Source of the DNA: Henricia sp. BOLD:AAB3569
Lineage: Eukaryota; Echinodermata; Asteroidea; Spinulosida; Echinasteridae
NCBI GenBank assembly: GCA_037783545.1
Contig: JBBELK010000372.1
Span: 372,001-436,000, forward strand
DNA length: 64,000 nt
Direction of reading: 5' to 3'
Shown: positions 34,101 through 37,056 of the stretch, piece by piece
Layout: the number at the start of each line of letters is the position of its first letter
How positions within the stretch are numbered: position 1 is the stretch's first letter
Program-made: the position numbers and the translations under genes
Notes under the pieces: generated by a model
Databases searched by the model: none
What the model saw: only the letters and a program-made list of their open reading frames with translations
Told to the model about the DNA's origin: nothing

Positions 34101-36383
34101 GATTTAGTGTGTTTTCCGGTATTTTGTGTTTTCCGGTATTTAGTATGTTTTCCGGTGTTTTCCGGTATTTAGTGTGTTTTCCGGTATTTAGTGTGTTTTC
34201 CGGTATTTAGTGTGTTTTCCGGTATTTTGTGTTTTCCGGTATTTAGTCACTGCTGAATTGTGCATTCTGTGCATGTGTGGGTGTTTTGCATTTTGCGCTT
34301 GCACTAGATTCGTTGGTTGAATGCTGCCACACATTGCGCATGCACAAGCTTCACACCAAGGACAATTAAATTGCTGAATTTGCATTCGGTAGCGTTTACA
34401 CTTGAGTTGTTAAACAATCGAAGAACAATCAGTGGATTAAAAAAGGTAAATTAAAAAGGTGAATCAGACCCGAGTTTCATCCACCTTTTAATCTACTTTT
34501 TGTGTTCAGACTGAGCGCCTTCCCAGTTTCAACTTGCCTTTTTGAAAAAAATTCAGGGTCCAATTCAGCAAAACCAGGTTGAGAGTAAGTTTACGGGTCT
34601 TTTGATGCATTTACTTTTTTCATCAGCAATTTTGCTGTCACATAAGCAGAATATCAAGGCCATTCAAGCAACTTTAATAATGCCAAGATAAATTTCAAAC
34701 ATTCAGTATGTGAATAGTTGGGAATTGTTGTAATACTACTCATTCATTTTACCTCTACTAGGGAGAGATAGCCGGAGCCTGCAGCATAATGTAAGGCAGT
34801 GTTTCCATCCTGAAATATGACAAAAGTGAAAGTGATACTTTAATCAATAATGCAAAGATGTGAAACTGGTTCTTTGTCGGGTCTAGAGCCCGTTTTGTCA
34901 ATCAGATATAAATTTTCCACAAATAATTTTATCTTCTCTCAGAATAGAAGAAAAAACTTTAACCCAAAAAGGGTAACGAATAGTCTGAAAATATTATCTT
35001 TTTAAAGCGTCCCTGCACAAATATCCCTTAAAGGAGTAGGTCCAGATCACATTTTGGAGGCCCCCATTTTTTTCCATGGGTATTGAGATTTTGATACCAT
35101 ATCATTTGTCATATTTTTCTCATTACCATTCTGAAATTTCGCTTTCAATCCGTATTTTGAAGTATATCGTCAAAAAACCACCGATGTTTTGTAAACTAAT
35201 TTATCCGTTCAATAAAACAGTGCAGTGATCACGTTTTTGCTTCCACATCCAATTTGGAAATTACAAATTTCCTGTTTTCTTCCGATGGATAGTATTTTGG
35301 GGAGGTTTCTTCCCCCATGGCACCCCCATGGCACTCCCATTGCACTTCCACAGAACCCACCCAACTACACACACCTCATCTTCAGCATCTATCTGTATCT
35401 GTTCCCGTTCCCCATCCCCCATGACGATGCCTCGCCACGCTAGGACCAGCCGGACGCACTCTTGACGTTTCTTCTCGGGCGGTTGTGAGTAGTAGTACTG
35501 CGAGTAGCTGTAGGTGGAGGACGGTGGCCGGATCTGCTCCTCCATGCATACGCAGTGCAGTGACGTCTGGTTGTCGCTGTTGCGTTTGTTAGGGTTGCCA
35601 TTGTGCCGCTGTATAAAAATCCTGCCATGAAACCACCAAGACCAGATCAAACTCTAAATTGTGTTATTTTATTTTATTTTTTTGGACAGGTTGTGGACAT
35701 ACGTCCTTTGGGTCTTTCCACATTAAAGGGGGCATTTTGGCAACACAGACCATATTTTCGAGGAATTACCTTTGTCTGGTCTCAAAATAACAGAAATAAG
35801 TTTGTTGTTCTGAAGGGATAACTTAGACCGAAAAAGGGTTACAAATAGTGTGACAACATGCCTTTCTAAAAACCCTGTGTACAAATTTCCAATATACACT
35901 CATAACCGGGACGGACACTTGCGTTACATTTGTTGCCTGGCAACAACCTTTGACCTGTGTTCACAGAATTGCATCTTCTGGTGTAAACCACGTGTCACAC
36001 TGTGTAAGCATTTCGAACGCCCCTGTAGTCACCGTGTATCAGGCAGGAGTAGGCACTTTGTAGATCTATTGTCATATCATTTAAATGCGAAAACCTGCCC
36101 CCTGTCATGGCTGCCTGTGCAGTGATTCTATTGGTGGAGTCACTGTAAGTTTTACCAAAAATATCCAATGCGAACACAGCTAAAGTCACACCTACCTAAC
36201 TAATCTATGCATTCCATGTCTGCTTGCATAGTGCAGGGGAGTATTGTGATTGTAGTTTTCTCCGTACGAAGTGTTCGGATCGAAGACTTTCTGGAACTCC
36301 ATGCTGCCATGGTACACCTCCTCTGCCGTTTTCTCATCCCCAACGTAAAGTGCCTTGCGGAACTTTGATGAAGTACTCCCCAT
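1042..36383 (-). CDS. ANKIB1: ANKIB1-like RBR E3 ubiquitin ligase, 19 coding exons spread over 35 kb
   Basis: Gene-level entry; each exon is listed separately. The joined exons 1-18 give residues 1-865: a Met-Gly N terminus with Ser at position 6 (N-myristoylation type), ankyrin repeats (about 45-205), RING1 (320-370), IBR (409-475), RING2 (516-545, catalytic Cys529), a helical region, and a ubiquitin-interacting motif (756-771). RBR ligases take ubiquitin from an E2 via RING1, carry it as a thioester on the RING2 cysteine, then pass it to substrate; this follows from the family, not from the window. All junctions from exon 1 to exon 18 have GT-AG ends and matching phase. Vertebrate ANKIB1 is about 1,090 residues, so the C terminus is missing and probably lies left of the window. 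Introns range from about 320 bp to 4.7 kb up to exon 18 and are rich in transposons. Confidence 0.93.
1172..1312. mobile_element. TTAA-flanked foldback element, family 1 (copy 1)
   Basis: TTAAAGGCACAGGCTCG at the left end mirrors the right end CTGTGCCTTTAA. The centre is a second palindrome (ACGCAGCTCCAT / ATGGAGCTGCGT). Other copies: 15,051-15,195, 28,310-28,434 and a half copy at 60,735. It has no coding capacity. Confidence 0.85.
1371..1442 (-). mobile_element. tRNA-like sequence, probably a SINE head
   Basis: Minus strand: GAGCTCAGCTGGTAGAGC D-arm/A box and CCGGTTCAAATCC T-arm/B box, with a six-pair acceptor stem (GCCTCA/TGAGGC). The anticodon stem has two mismatches and one base is missing between acceptor and D stem, so a functional tRNA is unlikely. 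The B-box end resembles the element at 57.0 kb. Confidence 0.55.
1447..1650. mobile_element. Foldback family 6, right half
   Basis: CCCGGTTACGAGCGTATATT through CACAGGGTTTTTAGAAAGGC to CCCATTTACCGTGGAAAGA. It lies in the interval left of ANKIB1 exon 18. Confidence 0.8.
2045..2150 (+). repeat. AT-rich repeat with five ATGCAAAT octamers
   Basis: Perfect octamers start at 2,051, 2,086, 2,100, 2,111 and 2,125, with AATATGTCAA in between. ATGCAAAT is the POU/Oct-factor consensus. The array also fits a decayed AT-rich tandem repeat. Confidence 0.85.
2272..2577. mobile_element. Foldback family 2 relative with a different interior
   Basis: Ends TTAAAGGTAGTCTACTTG and AAGTATACTATCTTTAA resemble family 2 ends, but the interior lacks the GGGCGAA modules and holds a small CGCCTGTAGGCG hairpin instead. 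Confidence 0.75.
2635..2890. mobile_element. Foldback element with ~110-bp GC-rich arms
   Basis: TATTGACCCCGTTCGAAC and TTTTGGGAGTCAAATAATGC on the left mirror GCATTATTTGACTCCCAAAA and GAGGTCAATA on the right. Alternating GCGCGTTACGCGCGC lies near the centre. Confidence 0.8.
2893..3042. mobile_element. Foldback family 6, diverged copy
   Basis: GATCTTTCCACGGTAATGGG and AAACCCATGTACAAATTT correspond to family 6 blocks, with many differences. Confidence 0.55.
3180..3440. repeat. CCCCGAGATTGCC / CCCCGGGG-rich stretch
   Basis: Repeats of AACCCCGAGATTGCC, AACCCCGGGGTTTGGCC and the inverted TATCTCGGGGTTAA. It looks like a decayed foldback element. Confidence 0.6.
4447..4563. repeat. Near-perfect ~117-bp palindrome (family 7)
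   Basis: The arm ATATTGGATGTCTTTATGGG through ATATACCGCACTCGTCATG is mirrored almost base for base around about 4,506. Related, less perfect copies lie at about 32,743-32,850 and 58,153-58,305. Confidence 0.9.
4567..4800. repeat. CCCTCGAGGG-containing inverted-repeat stretch
   Basis: Repeated CCCTCGAGGG palindromes and inverted CTTGGAGG/CCTCCAAG blocks with GTCCACACG motifs, between palindrome family 7 and family 8. It looks like a decayed inverted-repeat element. Confidence 0.55.
4805..4965. mobile_element. Inverted-repeat family 8, partial copy
   Basis: TTTGTCACTACCATGAACTG, ACATTTTACAGTGCATACAT and AACCGTGAAAATGTTGACAA: the right part of family 8. Confidence 0.7.
5100..5185. repeat. GGACTCGAG-type short tandem repeat
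   Basis: Repeated TTGGACTCGAGATGGACTCGAG. Similar GACTCGAGTC-rich bursts occur at 22,325-22,450, 25,030-25,170 and 33,412-33,490. Confidence 0.75.
5567..5665. repeat. Short palindrome
   Basis: TCGCATAGCTGACGAAGTG and CACTTCGTCAGCTATGCGA flank a 50-bp spacer. Confidence 0.85.
5823..6258. mobile_element. ~435-bp foldback with ~150-bp arms
   Basis: AACTCCTCAGAAAAAGTTCG, GGAAAGCCCTGTTATTCC and ATGATTAATCAATTGGGG are mirrored by CCCCAATTGCTTAATCAT, GGAATAACAGGGCTTTCC and TTTTTTTGAGGAGTTT. Confidence 0.85.
7245..7610. mobile_element. TTAA family 5, inverted copy
   Basis: Contains the reverse complements of the family blocks (ATCCATGGGAAGA, TATGGTATCAAAATCTC). Both ends are decayed. Confidence 0.6.
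8540..8840. mobile_element. Dispersed CATGTGGT-GTTTGTTACCA repeat, copy 1
   Basis: AATGCTTCAGAAAACCTTGA, TTCATGTGGTGTTTGTTACC, CTATCAACACTTGGAGTTAA and GGGTCATTGCAAATGATACA. Other copies: 11,690-11,850 (inverted), 15,470-15,745, 32,040-32,285. The right end resembles TTAA family 3. Confidence 0.65.
8956..9365. mobile_element. TTAA family 5, diverged copy
   Basis: TTAAAGAAGCGTGTTCAGAT, then GAGATTTTGATACCATATAA and TTTCCTGTTTTCTTCCCATG as in the other copies. The right end is lost. Confidence 0.65.
9543..10017. mobile_element. TTAA-flanked foldback element, family 2 (copy A)
   Basis: Ends TTAAAGATAGTATACATG and CATGTATACTGTCTTTAA. The interior is packed with direct and inverted GGGCGAAATGG / CCAAAACCATTTCGCCC modules, giving extensive self-pairing. 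Accidental ORFs through it carry no recognised domain. Confidence 0.88.
11883..12211. mobile_element. Inverted-repeat element, family 9 (copy 1)
   Basis: GCCAAACAAAATAAATGGTG at the left mirrors CACCATTTACTTTGTTTGGC at the right, with CGGTAACC and CTACCTGGA subterminal blocks. Confidence 0.85.
12871..12974. repeat. Dispersed ~104-bp repeat, copy 1
   Basis: GATTAAAACTCAGCATTTTC through GTGTTTCATTTTCCCTGTAA; over 95% identical by eye to 17,796-17,899. It directly precedes foldback family 2 copy B. Confidence 0.85.
12976..13821. mobile_element. Foldback family 2 (copy B), split by a SINE
   Basis: Ends TTAAAGATAGTATACATG and ATGTATACTATCTTTAA. The same GGGCGAA modules flank a SINE at 13,147-13,348. 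Removing the SINE and one target duplication restores the colinear family 2 structure. Confidence 0.88.
13147..13348 (-). mobile_element. tRNA-derived SINE inserted in a foldback element
   Basis: Minus-strand order: tRNA-like head with A box TGGCCGAGCGGTCTAGTG and B box GGTTCGATTCC, a body block CTGTGCCCTTAAGCAAGGCA, then a TATATAAATAAAT tail. Perfect 7-bp target duplications CCATTTT flank it at 13,140-13,146 and 13,349-13,355. It interrupts the foldback element at 12,976-13,821. Confidence 0.85.
13950..14130 (-). CDS. ANKIB1: ANKIB1 candidate exon 18, Ser/Gln-rich (residues 806-865)
   Basis: Acceptor ACCATTCCAG and donor GTAAGTTG are both strong; phase 1 to 2. It encodes [20 protein letters not shown] then a Gln/Ser/Thr-rich run driven by AGC/CAG triplets. 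Its phase-2 end does not fit the next recognised exon (1,042-1,125): joining them gives an immediate TGA. Either another exon lies between, an internal donor is used, or exon 18 is a cassette or poison exon. Confidence 0.7.
14529..14679 (-). CDS. ANKIB1: ANKIB1 coding exon 17: first ubiquitin-interacting motif (residues 756-806)
   Basis: Acceptor TTGTGTTTTAG, donor GTATGTAC; phase 0 to 1. It opens with [15 protein letters not shown], a good UIM (acidic start, central Ala and Ser, Leu, Glu), a helix that binds ubiquitin. A polar linker follows ([18 protein letters not shown]). Vertebrate ANKIB1, as I recall it, has a single UIM, better matched by the exon at 1,042-1,125. Confidence 0.88.
15051..15195. 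mobile_element. TTAA-flanked foldback element, family 1 (copy 2)
   Basis: Ends TTAAAGGCAGGGGCTCGTC and GACGAGCCTGTGCCTTTAA. The inner GGAGC palindrome is degenerate. It lies in ANKIB1 intron 16. Confidence 0.85.
15470..15745. mobile_element. Dispersed CATGTGGT repeat, copy 2
   Basis: GTTGTTAAACTGCCTTGTAG, ATCATGTGGTGTTTGTTACC, ATCAACACTTTTAGTCAGGG. It directly follows ANKIB1 exon 16 in transcription order. Confidence 0.65.
15775..16002 (-). CDS. ANKIB1: ANKIB1 coding exon 16 (residues 680-755)
   Basis: Acceptor TTTACACCAG, donor GTGTGGTAG; phase 0/0, 76 codons. It encodes [20 protein letters not shown] and [20 protein letters not shown], matching the family's [23 protein letters not shown], then a Pro/Arg-rich linker ending in an acidic DSDSDEE. 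The donor could shift by a few bases; phase 0 makes it join exon 17 in frame. Confidence 0.93.
16211..16446. mobile_element. Tc1/mariner-type MITE with Sleeping-Beauty-like ends (copy 1)
   Basis: TA, then CAGTTGAAGTCAGAAGTA, mirrored by ATACTTCTGACTTCAACTG and TA. The ends closely resemble known Tc1-group inverted repeats of the Sleeping Beauty type, and TA is the expected target duplication. At 236 bp it has no transposase. Confidence 0.85.
16518..16562 (+). repeat. Short G-rich tract
   Basis: GGGGGGTGGGGGAGAGG and GGGAGGGGGTGGGGG, a potential G-quadruplex on the strand opposite to ANKIB1. Confidence 0.8.
16588..16720. mobile_element. Inverted-repeat family 8, partial copy
   Basis: AGTTGTCAACATTTTCACGG, TTTACATGCACTGTAAAATG and CATGGTAGTGACAATTGTTG. 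It lies in ANKIB1 intron 15. Confidence 0.7.
16864..17000 (-). CDS. ANKIB1: ANKIB1 coding exon 15 (residues 634-679)
   Basis: Acceptor TTTCTGCAG, donor GTATGTGCC; phase 1 to 0. It encodes [20 protein letters not shown] and [20 protein letters not shown] then IFEFMQ, matching the conserved RRILKCSYPYGFFLE block. This belongs to the helical region following RING2. Confidence 0.95.
17133..17695. mobile_element. ~560-bp inverted-repeat element, family 11 (copy 1)
   Basis: CAATAGACCGATCCAGTAAG at the left mirrors CTTACTGGATCGGTCTATTG at the right. The interior has GCACACG runs and GCGTAACGCG. It starts about 130 bp upstream of ANKIB1 exon 15. Confidence 0.87.
17796..17899. repeat. Dispersed ~104-bp repeat, copy 2
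   Basis: Same sequence as 12,871-12,974 with about two substitutions. It lies in ANKIB1 intron 14. Confidence 0.85.
18061..18569 (-). mobile_element. 5'-truncated non-LTR retrotransposon (LINE) 3' end
   Basis: An open frame on the minus strand from about 18,569 to a stop near 18,156 encodes the C-terminal end of a LINE reverse transcriptase: [13 protein letters not shown], then [43 protein letters not shown] 3' UTR with the GCGCTATATAAATATTC tail and (ATT)n follows at about 18,061-18,120. It looks like the CR1/L2-type group; the clade is inferred. It lies on the ANKIB1 sense strand and starts at the exon 14 donor. It is a fragment, not capable of movement. Confidence 0.85.
18570..18726 (-). 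CDS. ANKIB1: ANKIB1 coding exon 14: Ariadne-like helical region (residues 582-634)
   Basis: Acceptor TGACATTAG, donor GTAATTCA; phase 0 to 1. It encodes [20 protein letters not shown] and [12 protein letters not shown], matching the family's RFMHYYTRFKNHEHS. The last residues (SRSGPS) have no counterpart that I recall in vertebrate ANKIB1, and a LINE fragment on the same strand begins at or within a few bases of the donor. Confidence 0.92.
18762..18968. mobile_element. Inverted-repeat element, family 8
   Basis: TCCAAAGTTGTCAACATTTT and CACGGTTCTACAGAGCGTAG on the left mirror CGCTTTGTAGAACTGTG and GACGGCCCCTT on the right. Partial copies: 4,805-4,965, 16,588-16,720, 49,473-49,582. It lies 36 bp past the ANKIB1 exon 14 acceptor. 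Confidence 0.8.
19672..20904. mobile_element. ~1.2-kb foldback element with nested palindrome
   Basis: GGGCGGTATTCACAAATCTC and repeated CTTAAGT/TTAAGCGCCCCGCTTA blocks at the left mirror GACTTAAGTCGTTTTGTGAATACCGCTCC at the right (quoted in part: TTTTGTGAATACCGCTCC). A second palindrome (20,540-20,640; CTTCGAGATCACC) lies inside. The ends resemble Harbinger-type MITEs; no transposase domain is seen in the short ORF at 20,067-20,324. Confidence 0.75.
20940..21074 (-). CDS. ANKIB1: ANKIB1 coding exon 13: end of RING2 (residues 537-581)
   Basis: Acceptor TTTCTTGACAG, donor GTAAGGGA; phase 0/0, 45 codons. It encodes [20 protein letters not shown], completing RING2 (Cys537, Cys542, Cys545), then [20 protein letters not shown]. 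The donor lies only about 36 bp from a 1.2-kb foldback element (19,672-20,904). Confidence 0.95.
21180..21268 (+). mobile_element. LINE/SINE 3' tail remnant with (TTA)n
   Basis: ATAGCGCGGCGAAT, then GCGCTTTACAAGATTTATT and about eight TTA units. This resembles the conserved 3' tail of retroposons sharing the GCGCT..(ATT)n end. No body is recognisable. Confidence 0.5.
22036..22166 (-). CDS. ANKIB1: ANKIB1 coding exon 12: RING2 catalytic segment (residues 493-536)
   Basis: Acceptor TCGACTGTAG, donor GTATGTCC; phase 1 to 0. It encodes [19 protein letters not shown] and [17 protein letters not shown]. Cys529 in the GCNHM motif sits at the position of the RBR catalytic cysteine that carries the ubiquitin thioester, so the enzyme looks catalytically competent. 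Confidence 0.96.
22325..22450. repeat. GACTTGACTCGAGTC short repeat
   Basis: ACTTGAGTCAACTTGAGTCC, CGACTTGACTCGAGTCTCC, and further variants; lies in ANKIB1 intron 11. Confidence 0.7.
22733..23154. mobile_element. ~420-bp near-perfect foldback (family 6)
   Basis: Left arm TTTTCCACAGTAAAAGGGGC through AGGCATGTTGTCACACT is mirrored by a right arm ending GCCCCCTTTATCGTGGAAA. Arms are about 190 bp around a short centre near 22,940. Related copies lie at 1,447, 2,893, 35,711 and 37,057. Confidence 0.88.
23324..23412 (-). CDS. ANKIB1: ANKIB1 coding exon 11: IBR, second half (residues 463-493)
   Basis: Acceptor CAACCTCCAG, donor GTAAGATC; phase 2 to 1. It encodes [20 protein letters not shown] (Cys465, His470, Cys473, Cys475) followed by [10 protein letters not shown]. 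These close the IBR zinc sites and match the family's GEAHEPCDC and ITEMKPEE blocks. Confidence 0.95.
23560..23870 (-). mobile_element. tRNA-derived SINE, same family as at 13.1 kb
   Basis: Minus strand: GTTATGGCCTAGCGATCTGG head, GGTTCGAATCCTGGCCGCG B box, and a body with TGCCCTTGAGAAAGGCACTT. It is longer at its 3' side than the 13.1-kb copy. It lies in ANKIB1 intron 10. Confidence 0.75.
24311..24507 (-). CDS. ANKIB1: ANKIB1 coding exon 10: IBR, first half (residues 398-463)
   Basis: Acceptor CTGATTTCAG, donor GTAAGTAAAC; phase 0 to 2. It encodes [20 protein letters not shown] (Cys409, Cys414), a Ser/Pro-rich loop ([14 protein letters not shown]) and CGQGHIFC (Cys455, Cys462), the first IBR zinc ligands. 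The first 127 nt plus about 31 nt of upstream intron are repeated twice more upstream (24,539-24,840), each with its own acceptor, but only this copy continues into the complete exon. Confidence 0.95.
24539..24840 (-). repeat. Two extra tandem copies of the ANKIB1 exon 10 acceptor and partial exon
   Basis: With the real exon end (24,381-24,538) these make three 158-bp units starting at 24,381, 24,539 and 24,697. Each holds intron 3' end, an acceptor (exon starts at 24,507, 24,665 and 24,823) and 127 nt of coding sequence. The extra copies run from exon straight into the next unit's intron remnant and meet an in-frame TGA (AAT GCA TGA). The copies differ at several bases, so they are not a simple assembly echo. 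Confidence 0.9.
25030..25175. repeat. GGACTCGGACTC short tandem repeat
   Basis: AGTCCGGACTCGAGTCCCGA, GGACTCGGACTCGGCTAGTC, GGACTCGGACTCAGG. It lies in ANKIB1 intron 9. Confidence 0.75.
25378..25522 (-). CDS. ANKIB1: ANKIB1 coding exon 9: RING1, second half (residues 349-397)
   Basis: Acceptor CCGTTCAG, donor GTAAGTTG; phase 2 to 0. It encodes [20 protein letters not shown] with the last RING1 ligands Cys365 and Cys370 (CPGYDC), then [20 protein letters not shown] and QFDIN, matching the family's KRYLQFDI. The preceding intron, 4.7 kb, is the longest between exons 1 and 18. Confidence 0.95.
25841..25946. mobile_element. Short hairpin element with CTAG flanks
   Basis: GGGGCTTTTCCAAAT and CGGCTCCAT mirror ATGGAGCCG and ATTTGGAAAAAGGCCC, with CTAG on both sides. 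It lies in ANKIB1 intron 8. Confidence 0.75.
26169..26315. repeat. Dispersed ~150-bp repeat, family 10 (copy 1)
   Basis: AGACTACTAAAGTGTGATGT, AGTTGCCATGGTAATTGG and ACTGGTTTTAGTGTAGACCC. Copies at 45,895-46,062 (direct) and 47,503-47,668 (inverted). Confidence 0.8.
26785..26892 (+). repeat. G-rich low-complexity tract
   Basis: About 105 nt of GGGGG runs separated by A or T. It contains many four-run G-quadruplex candidates on the plus strand, which means C-rich in the ANKIB1 transcript. Confidence 0.9.
28310..28434. mobile_element. TTAA-flanked foldback element, family 1 (copy 3)
   Basis: Ends TTAAAGGCACAGGCTCGTC and GACGAGCCTGTGCCTTTAA, near-identical to copy 1 through the left arm. It lies in ANKIB1 intron 8. 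Confidence 0.85.
28886..29218. mobile_element. Inverted-repeat element, family 9 (copy 2)
   Basis: AGGCCAAACAAAATAAATGG to ACCATTTATCTTGTTTGGCC; highly similar to copy 1 across its length. It lies in ANKIB1 intron 8. Confidence 0.85.
29662..30186. mobile_element. Foldback family 2 (copy C)
   Basis: Ends TTAAACATAGTATACACG and ATGTATACTGCCTTTAA, with the GGGCGAA/TTCGCCC module interior. It ends 39 bp downstream of the ANKIB1 exon 8 donor. Confidence 0.88.
30226..30314 (-). CDS. ANKIB1: ANKIB1 coding exon 8: RING1, first half (residues 320-349)
   Basis: Acceptor TTCATTACCAG, donor GTAAGAAA; phase 0 to 2. It starts exactly at the first zinc ligand: CDIC (320, 323), then CSHQFCREC (Cys338, His340, Cys343, Cys346). 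RING1 recruits the E2-ubiquitin conjugate in RBR ligases. The acceptor lies 39 bp past the end of a foldback element at 29,662-30,186, within the same intron-exon neighbourhood. Confidence 0.95.
31093..31256 (-). CDS. ANKIB1: ANKIB1 coding exon 7 (residues 265-319)
   Basis: Acceptor TTATCTACAG, donor GTAGGGGT; phase 1 to 0. It encodes [20 protein letters not shown], matching the family's LLEAWMSNPENCC, then a Pro/Glu-rich linker ([17 protein letters not shown]) leading into RING1. Confidence 0.94.
31432..31549 (-). CDS. ANKIB1: ANKIB1 coding exon 6 (residues 226-265)
   Basis: Acceptor CCTTTTTAG, donor GTACGTGC; enters in phase 0 and leaves in phase 1. It encodes [20 protein letters not shown] then [19 protein letters not shown], strongly matching the conserved [16 protein letters not shown] segment between the ankyrin repeats and the RING of ANKIB1. 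Confidence 0.95.
32040..32285. mobile_element. Dispersed CATGTGGT repeat, copy 3
   Basis: TACTGCAGAAAACCATAACA, AATCATGTGGTATTTGTTAC, ATCAACACTTTTAGTCACTG. It lies in ANKIB1 intron 5. Confidence 0.65.
32330..32383 (-). CDS. ANKIB1: ANKIB1 coding exon 5 (residues 208-225)
   Basis: An 18-codon exon, phase 0/0, between TTTCTCTCTGCAG and GTATGCAGT. The product [18 protein letters not shown] is an acidic linker, corresponding to the acidic segment before the GLRPQDL block of vertebrate ANKIB1. Sequence similarity is weak; the call rests on good splice sites, position and phase. Confidence 0.85.
32553..32675. mobile_element. CAGTAAACTCTTG element, inverted diverged copy
   Basis: AGTTAACTCTCATTATAGTG, AGCCCTATAACCAATGCATA and TATAACGAGAGTTTATTGTA. 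It lies in ANKIB1 intron 4. Confidence 0.65.
32743..32850. mobile_element. Palindrome family 7, second copy
   Basis: GGGTGATATGAAAATATACC with ACGAGTCATGAAAATA, and a mirrored arm degenerating after CGGTATTTTCGTGACGAG. It lies in ANKIB1 intron 4. Confidence 0.7.
32993..33410. mobile_element. Inverted-repeat element, ATTAGGGGTCC ends (copy 2)
   Basis: TTCCCAAAATTAGGGGTCCA at the left, TTTTGGACCCCTAAT at the right; the interior is shared (inverted) with 61,586-62,045. It ends 85 bp from ANKIB1 exon 4. Confidence 0.83.
33496..33624 (-). CDS. ANKIB1: ANKIB1 coding exon 4 (residues 165-207)
   Basis: Between TTCCCACCAG and GTAAGTACT, phase 0/0, 43 codons. It encodes [20 protein letters not shown] and then [20 protein letters not shown], the last ankyrin repeat and its cap, closely matching the KDTPCDCAE and LESQMVFS blocks of vertebrate ANKIB1. 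Confidence 0.93.
33752..34560. mobile_element. CACCGTGTTTACAC element (copy 1), split by the CCGG array
   Basis: CACCGTGTTTACACGAGAAA and TATTGCGACCACAAATATAA at the left; TCGGTAGCGTTTACACTT and ACCTTTTAATCTACTTTTTG at the right. These match 52,558-52,975, where no array intervenes. It lies in ANKIB1 intron 3. Confidence 0.7.
33884..34246. repeat. CCGGAAAACAC/TTTTCCGGTATTTAG tandem array (copy 1)
   Basis: The left part has ACCGGAAAACACC units; from about 34,027 the sequence turns into the reverse complement (TTTTCCGGTATTTAGTGTG) repeated about ten times. The whole array folds back. It begins at GTAGTACTATTTACCGGAAA. Confidence 0.88.
34753..34809 (-). CDS. ANKIB1: ANKIB1 coding exon 3 (residues 146-164)
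   Basis: A 57-nt exon between ATATTTCAG and GTAAAATG, phase 0 at both ends. It encodes [19 protein letters not shown], the core of an ankyrin repeat (TALHYAA). It was too short for simple ORF detection and was placed by reading phase and family similarity. Confidence 0.92.
35028..35308. mobile_element. TTAA family 5, right-truncated copy
   Basis: TTAAAGGAGTAGGTCCAGAT, then blocks shared with 7.25-7.6, 8.96-9.37 and 57.55-57.91 kb (GAGATTTTGATACCATAT, TTCCTGTTTTCTTCC). It ends next to ANKIB1 exon 2. Confidence 0.75.
35375..35621 (-). CDS. ANKIB1: ANKIB1 coding exon 2 (residues 63-145)
   Basis: Acceptor CATGGCAG precedes the exon. Its first G completes the Arg codon left by exon 1, giving [20 protein letters not shown], which matches the ankyrin/NPNKRN block of ANKIB1. 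The middle is a lineage-specific Ser/Tyr-rich insert (SYSQYYYSQ, about residues 93-105) followed by an amphipathic stretch, [10 protein letters not shown]. It ends in phase 0 with QIQIDAEDE at donor GTGTGTG. Confidence 0.93.
35711..35931. mobile_element. Foldback family 6, left half
   Basis: GGTCTTTCCACATTAAAGGG through the AAAAACCCTGTGTACAAA block to ACACTTGCGTTACATTTG. No mirrored half follows. It lies in ANKIB1 intron 1. Confidence 0.8.
36196..36383 (-). CDS. ANKIB1: ANKIB1 coding exon 1 (residues 1-63)
   Basis: The ATG has A at -3 and G at +4. The product begins [12 protein letters not shown], close to the vertebrate ANKIB1 start; Gly2 with Ser6 fits an N-myristoylation signal, which could anchor the ligase to membranes. 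It then contains [19 protein letters not shown], the first ankyrin repeat. The exon ends after AG of an Arg codon at donor GTAGGTGTG. An acceptor (CCCTGCAG) ends at 36402, so this exon probably carries only 18 nt of 5' leader and a further non-coding exon should lie upstream. Confidence 0.95.
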
Positions 36384-36401
36384 AATGTTGTCTTGGTCTA
36401 G
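36384..36401 (-). other. ANKIB1: Short 5' UTR segment and upstream acceptor of ANKIB1 exon 1
   Basis: On the minus strand CCCTGCAG ends at 36402, followed by 18 nt and the start codon. A pyrimidine-rich acceptor so close to the ATG implies a separate upstream non-coding exon. If the acceptor is not used, the leader would continue through it. Confidence 0.5.
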
Positions 36402-36484
36402 CTGCAGGGGCGAATCTCCAATTGGATGATCAAATTCTCAAACTGGAAGTATTTGACAAAAAGAAGAAAAAAAAATCATAAATA

Positions 36485-36890
36485 TTTAATAAAATAATAA
36501 AAGTGGGCTTGGCCAGTCTTAAACGATATGTTTAAAACCGGCTAGGGGGCACCTTTTTTTGTAAATTAGTACAACTCACCAAAATTTGCTTGCCGTTTTG
36601 CCATATTTTGCATTGTATTTTTGTAAACATCGCGTTCGTTCAAACTGCTAGCTGTGCGTAGAGTTGTTTTTGTTCGATCACGTGCGTTACCCGTAATGCA
36701 GGCGTGTTGTACGCGGACATACACATCGGGTATACAATGTACTTTGCACATTTTGCTTTCGGATGCGTGTAGTTTCTGGGTGTGCGGGTGTGTGCAGTTT
36801 GTGCGTGTTCCATACGCACCGACTTGGGCGCGGGAACGCGGGCCAGGCCGCTATGAGTTTTCGCATGTTCTCGGGAAACGCACTTAGTAT
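36485..36890. mobile_element. Inverted-repeat family 11, diverged inverted relative
   Basis: AAAACCGGCTAGGG, TTTTGCCATATTTTGCAT, GCGTTACCCGTAATGCAGGC and ACATTTTGCTTTCGG match family 11 interior blocks on the opposite strand. It lies just upstream of ANKIB1 exon 1. Confidence 0.6.
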
Positions 36891-37056
36891 AATGCATATA
36901 CTGCATCATGTATTGGCAAATTATTAAGTCTTGGAAGTAGACTTGGATCCTTAATTCCTCCATGATCATACAATGTATTCTGGTCCACATAAAAGTATAA
37001 AAAGGTCAGTGGTTTGATGTACATGTACATAATATTACATGTACCTACACAGCTGG

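Noticed and set aside
33884-34246. CRISPR-like regular repeat
   Set aside because: No unique spacers: units are contiguous, variable in length and flip orientation. The host is eukaryotic.
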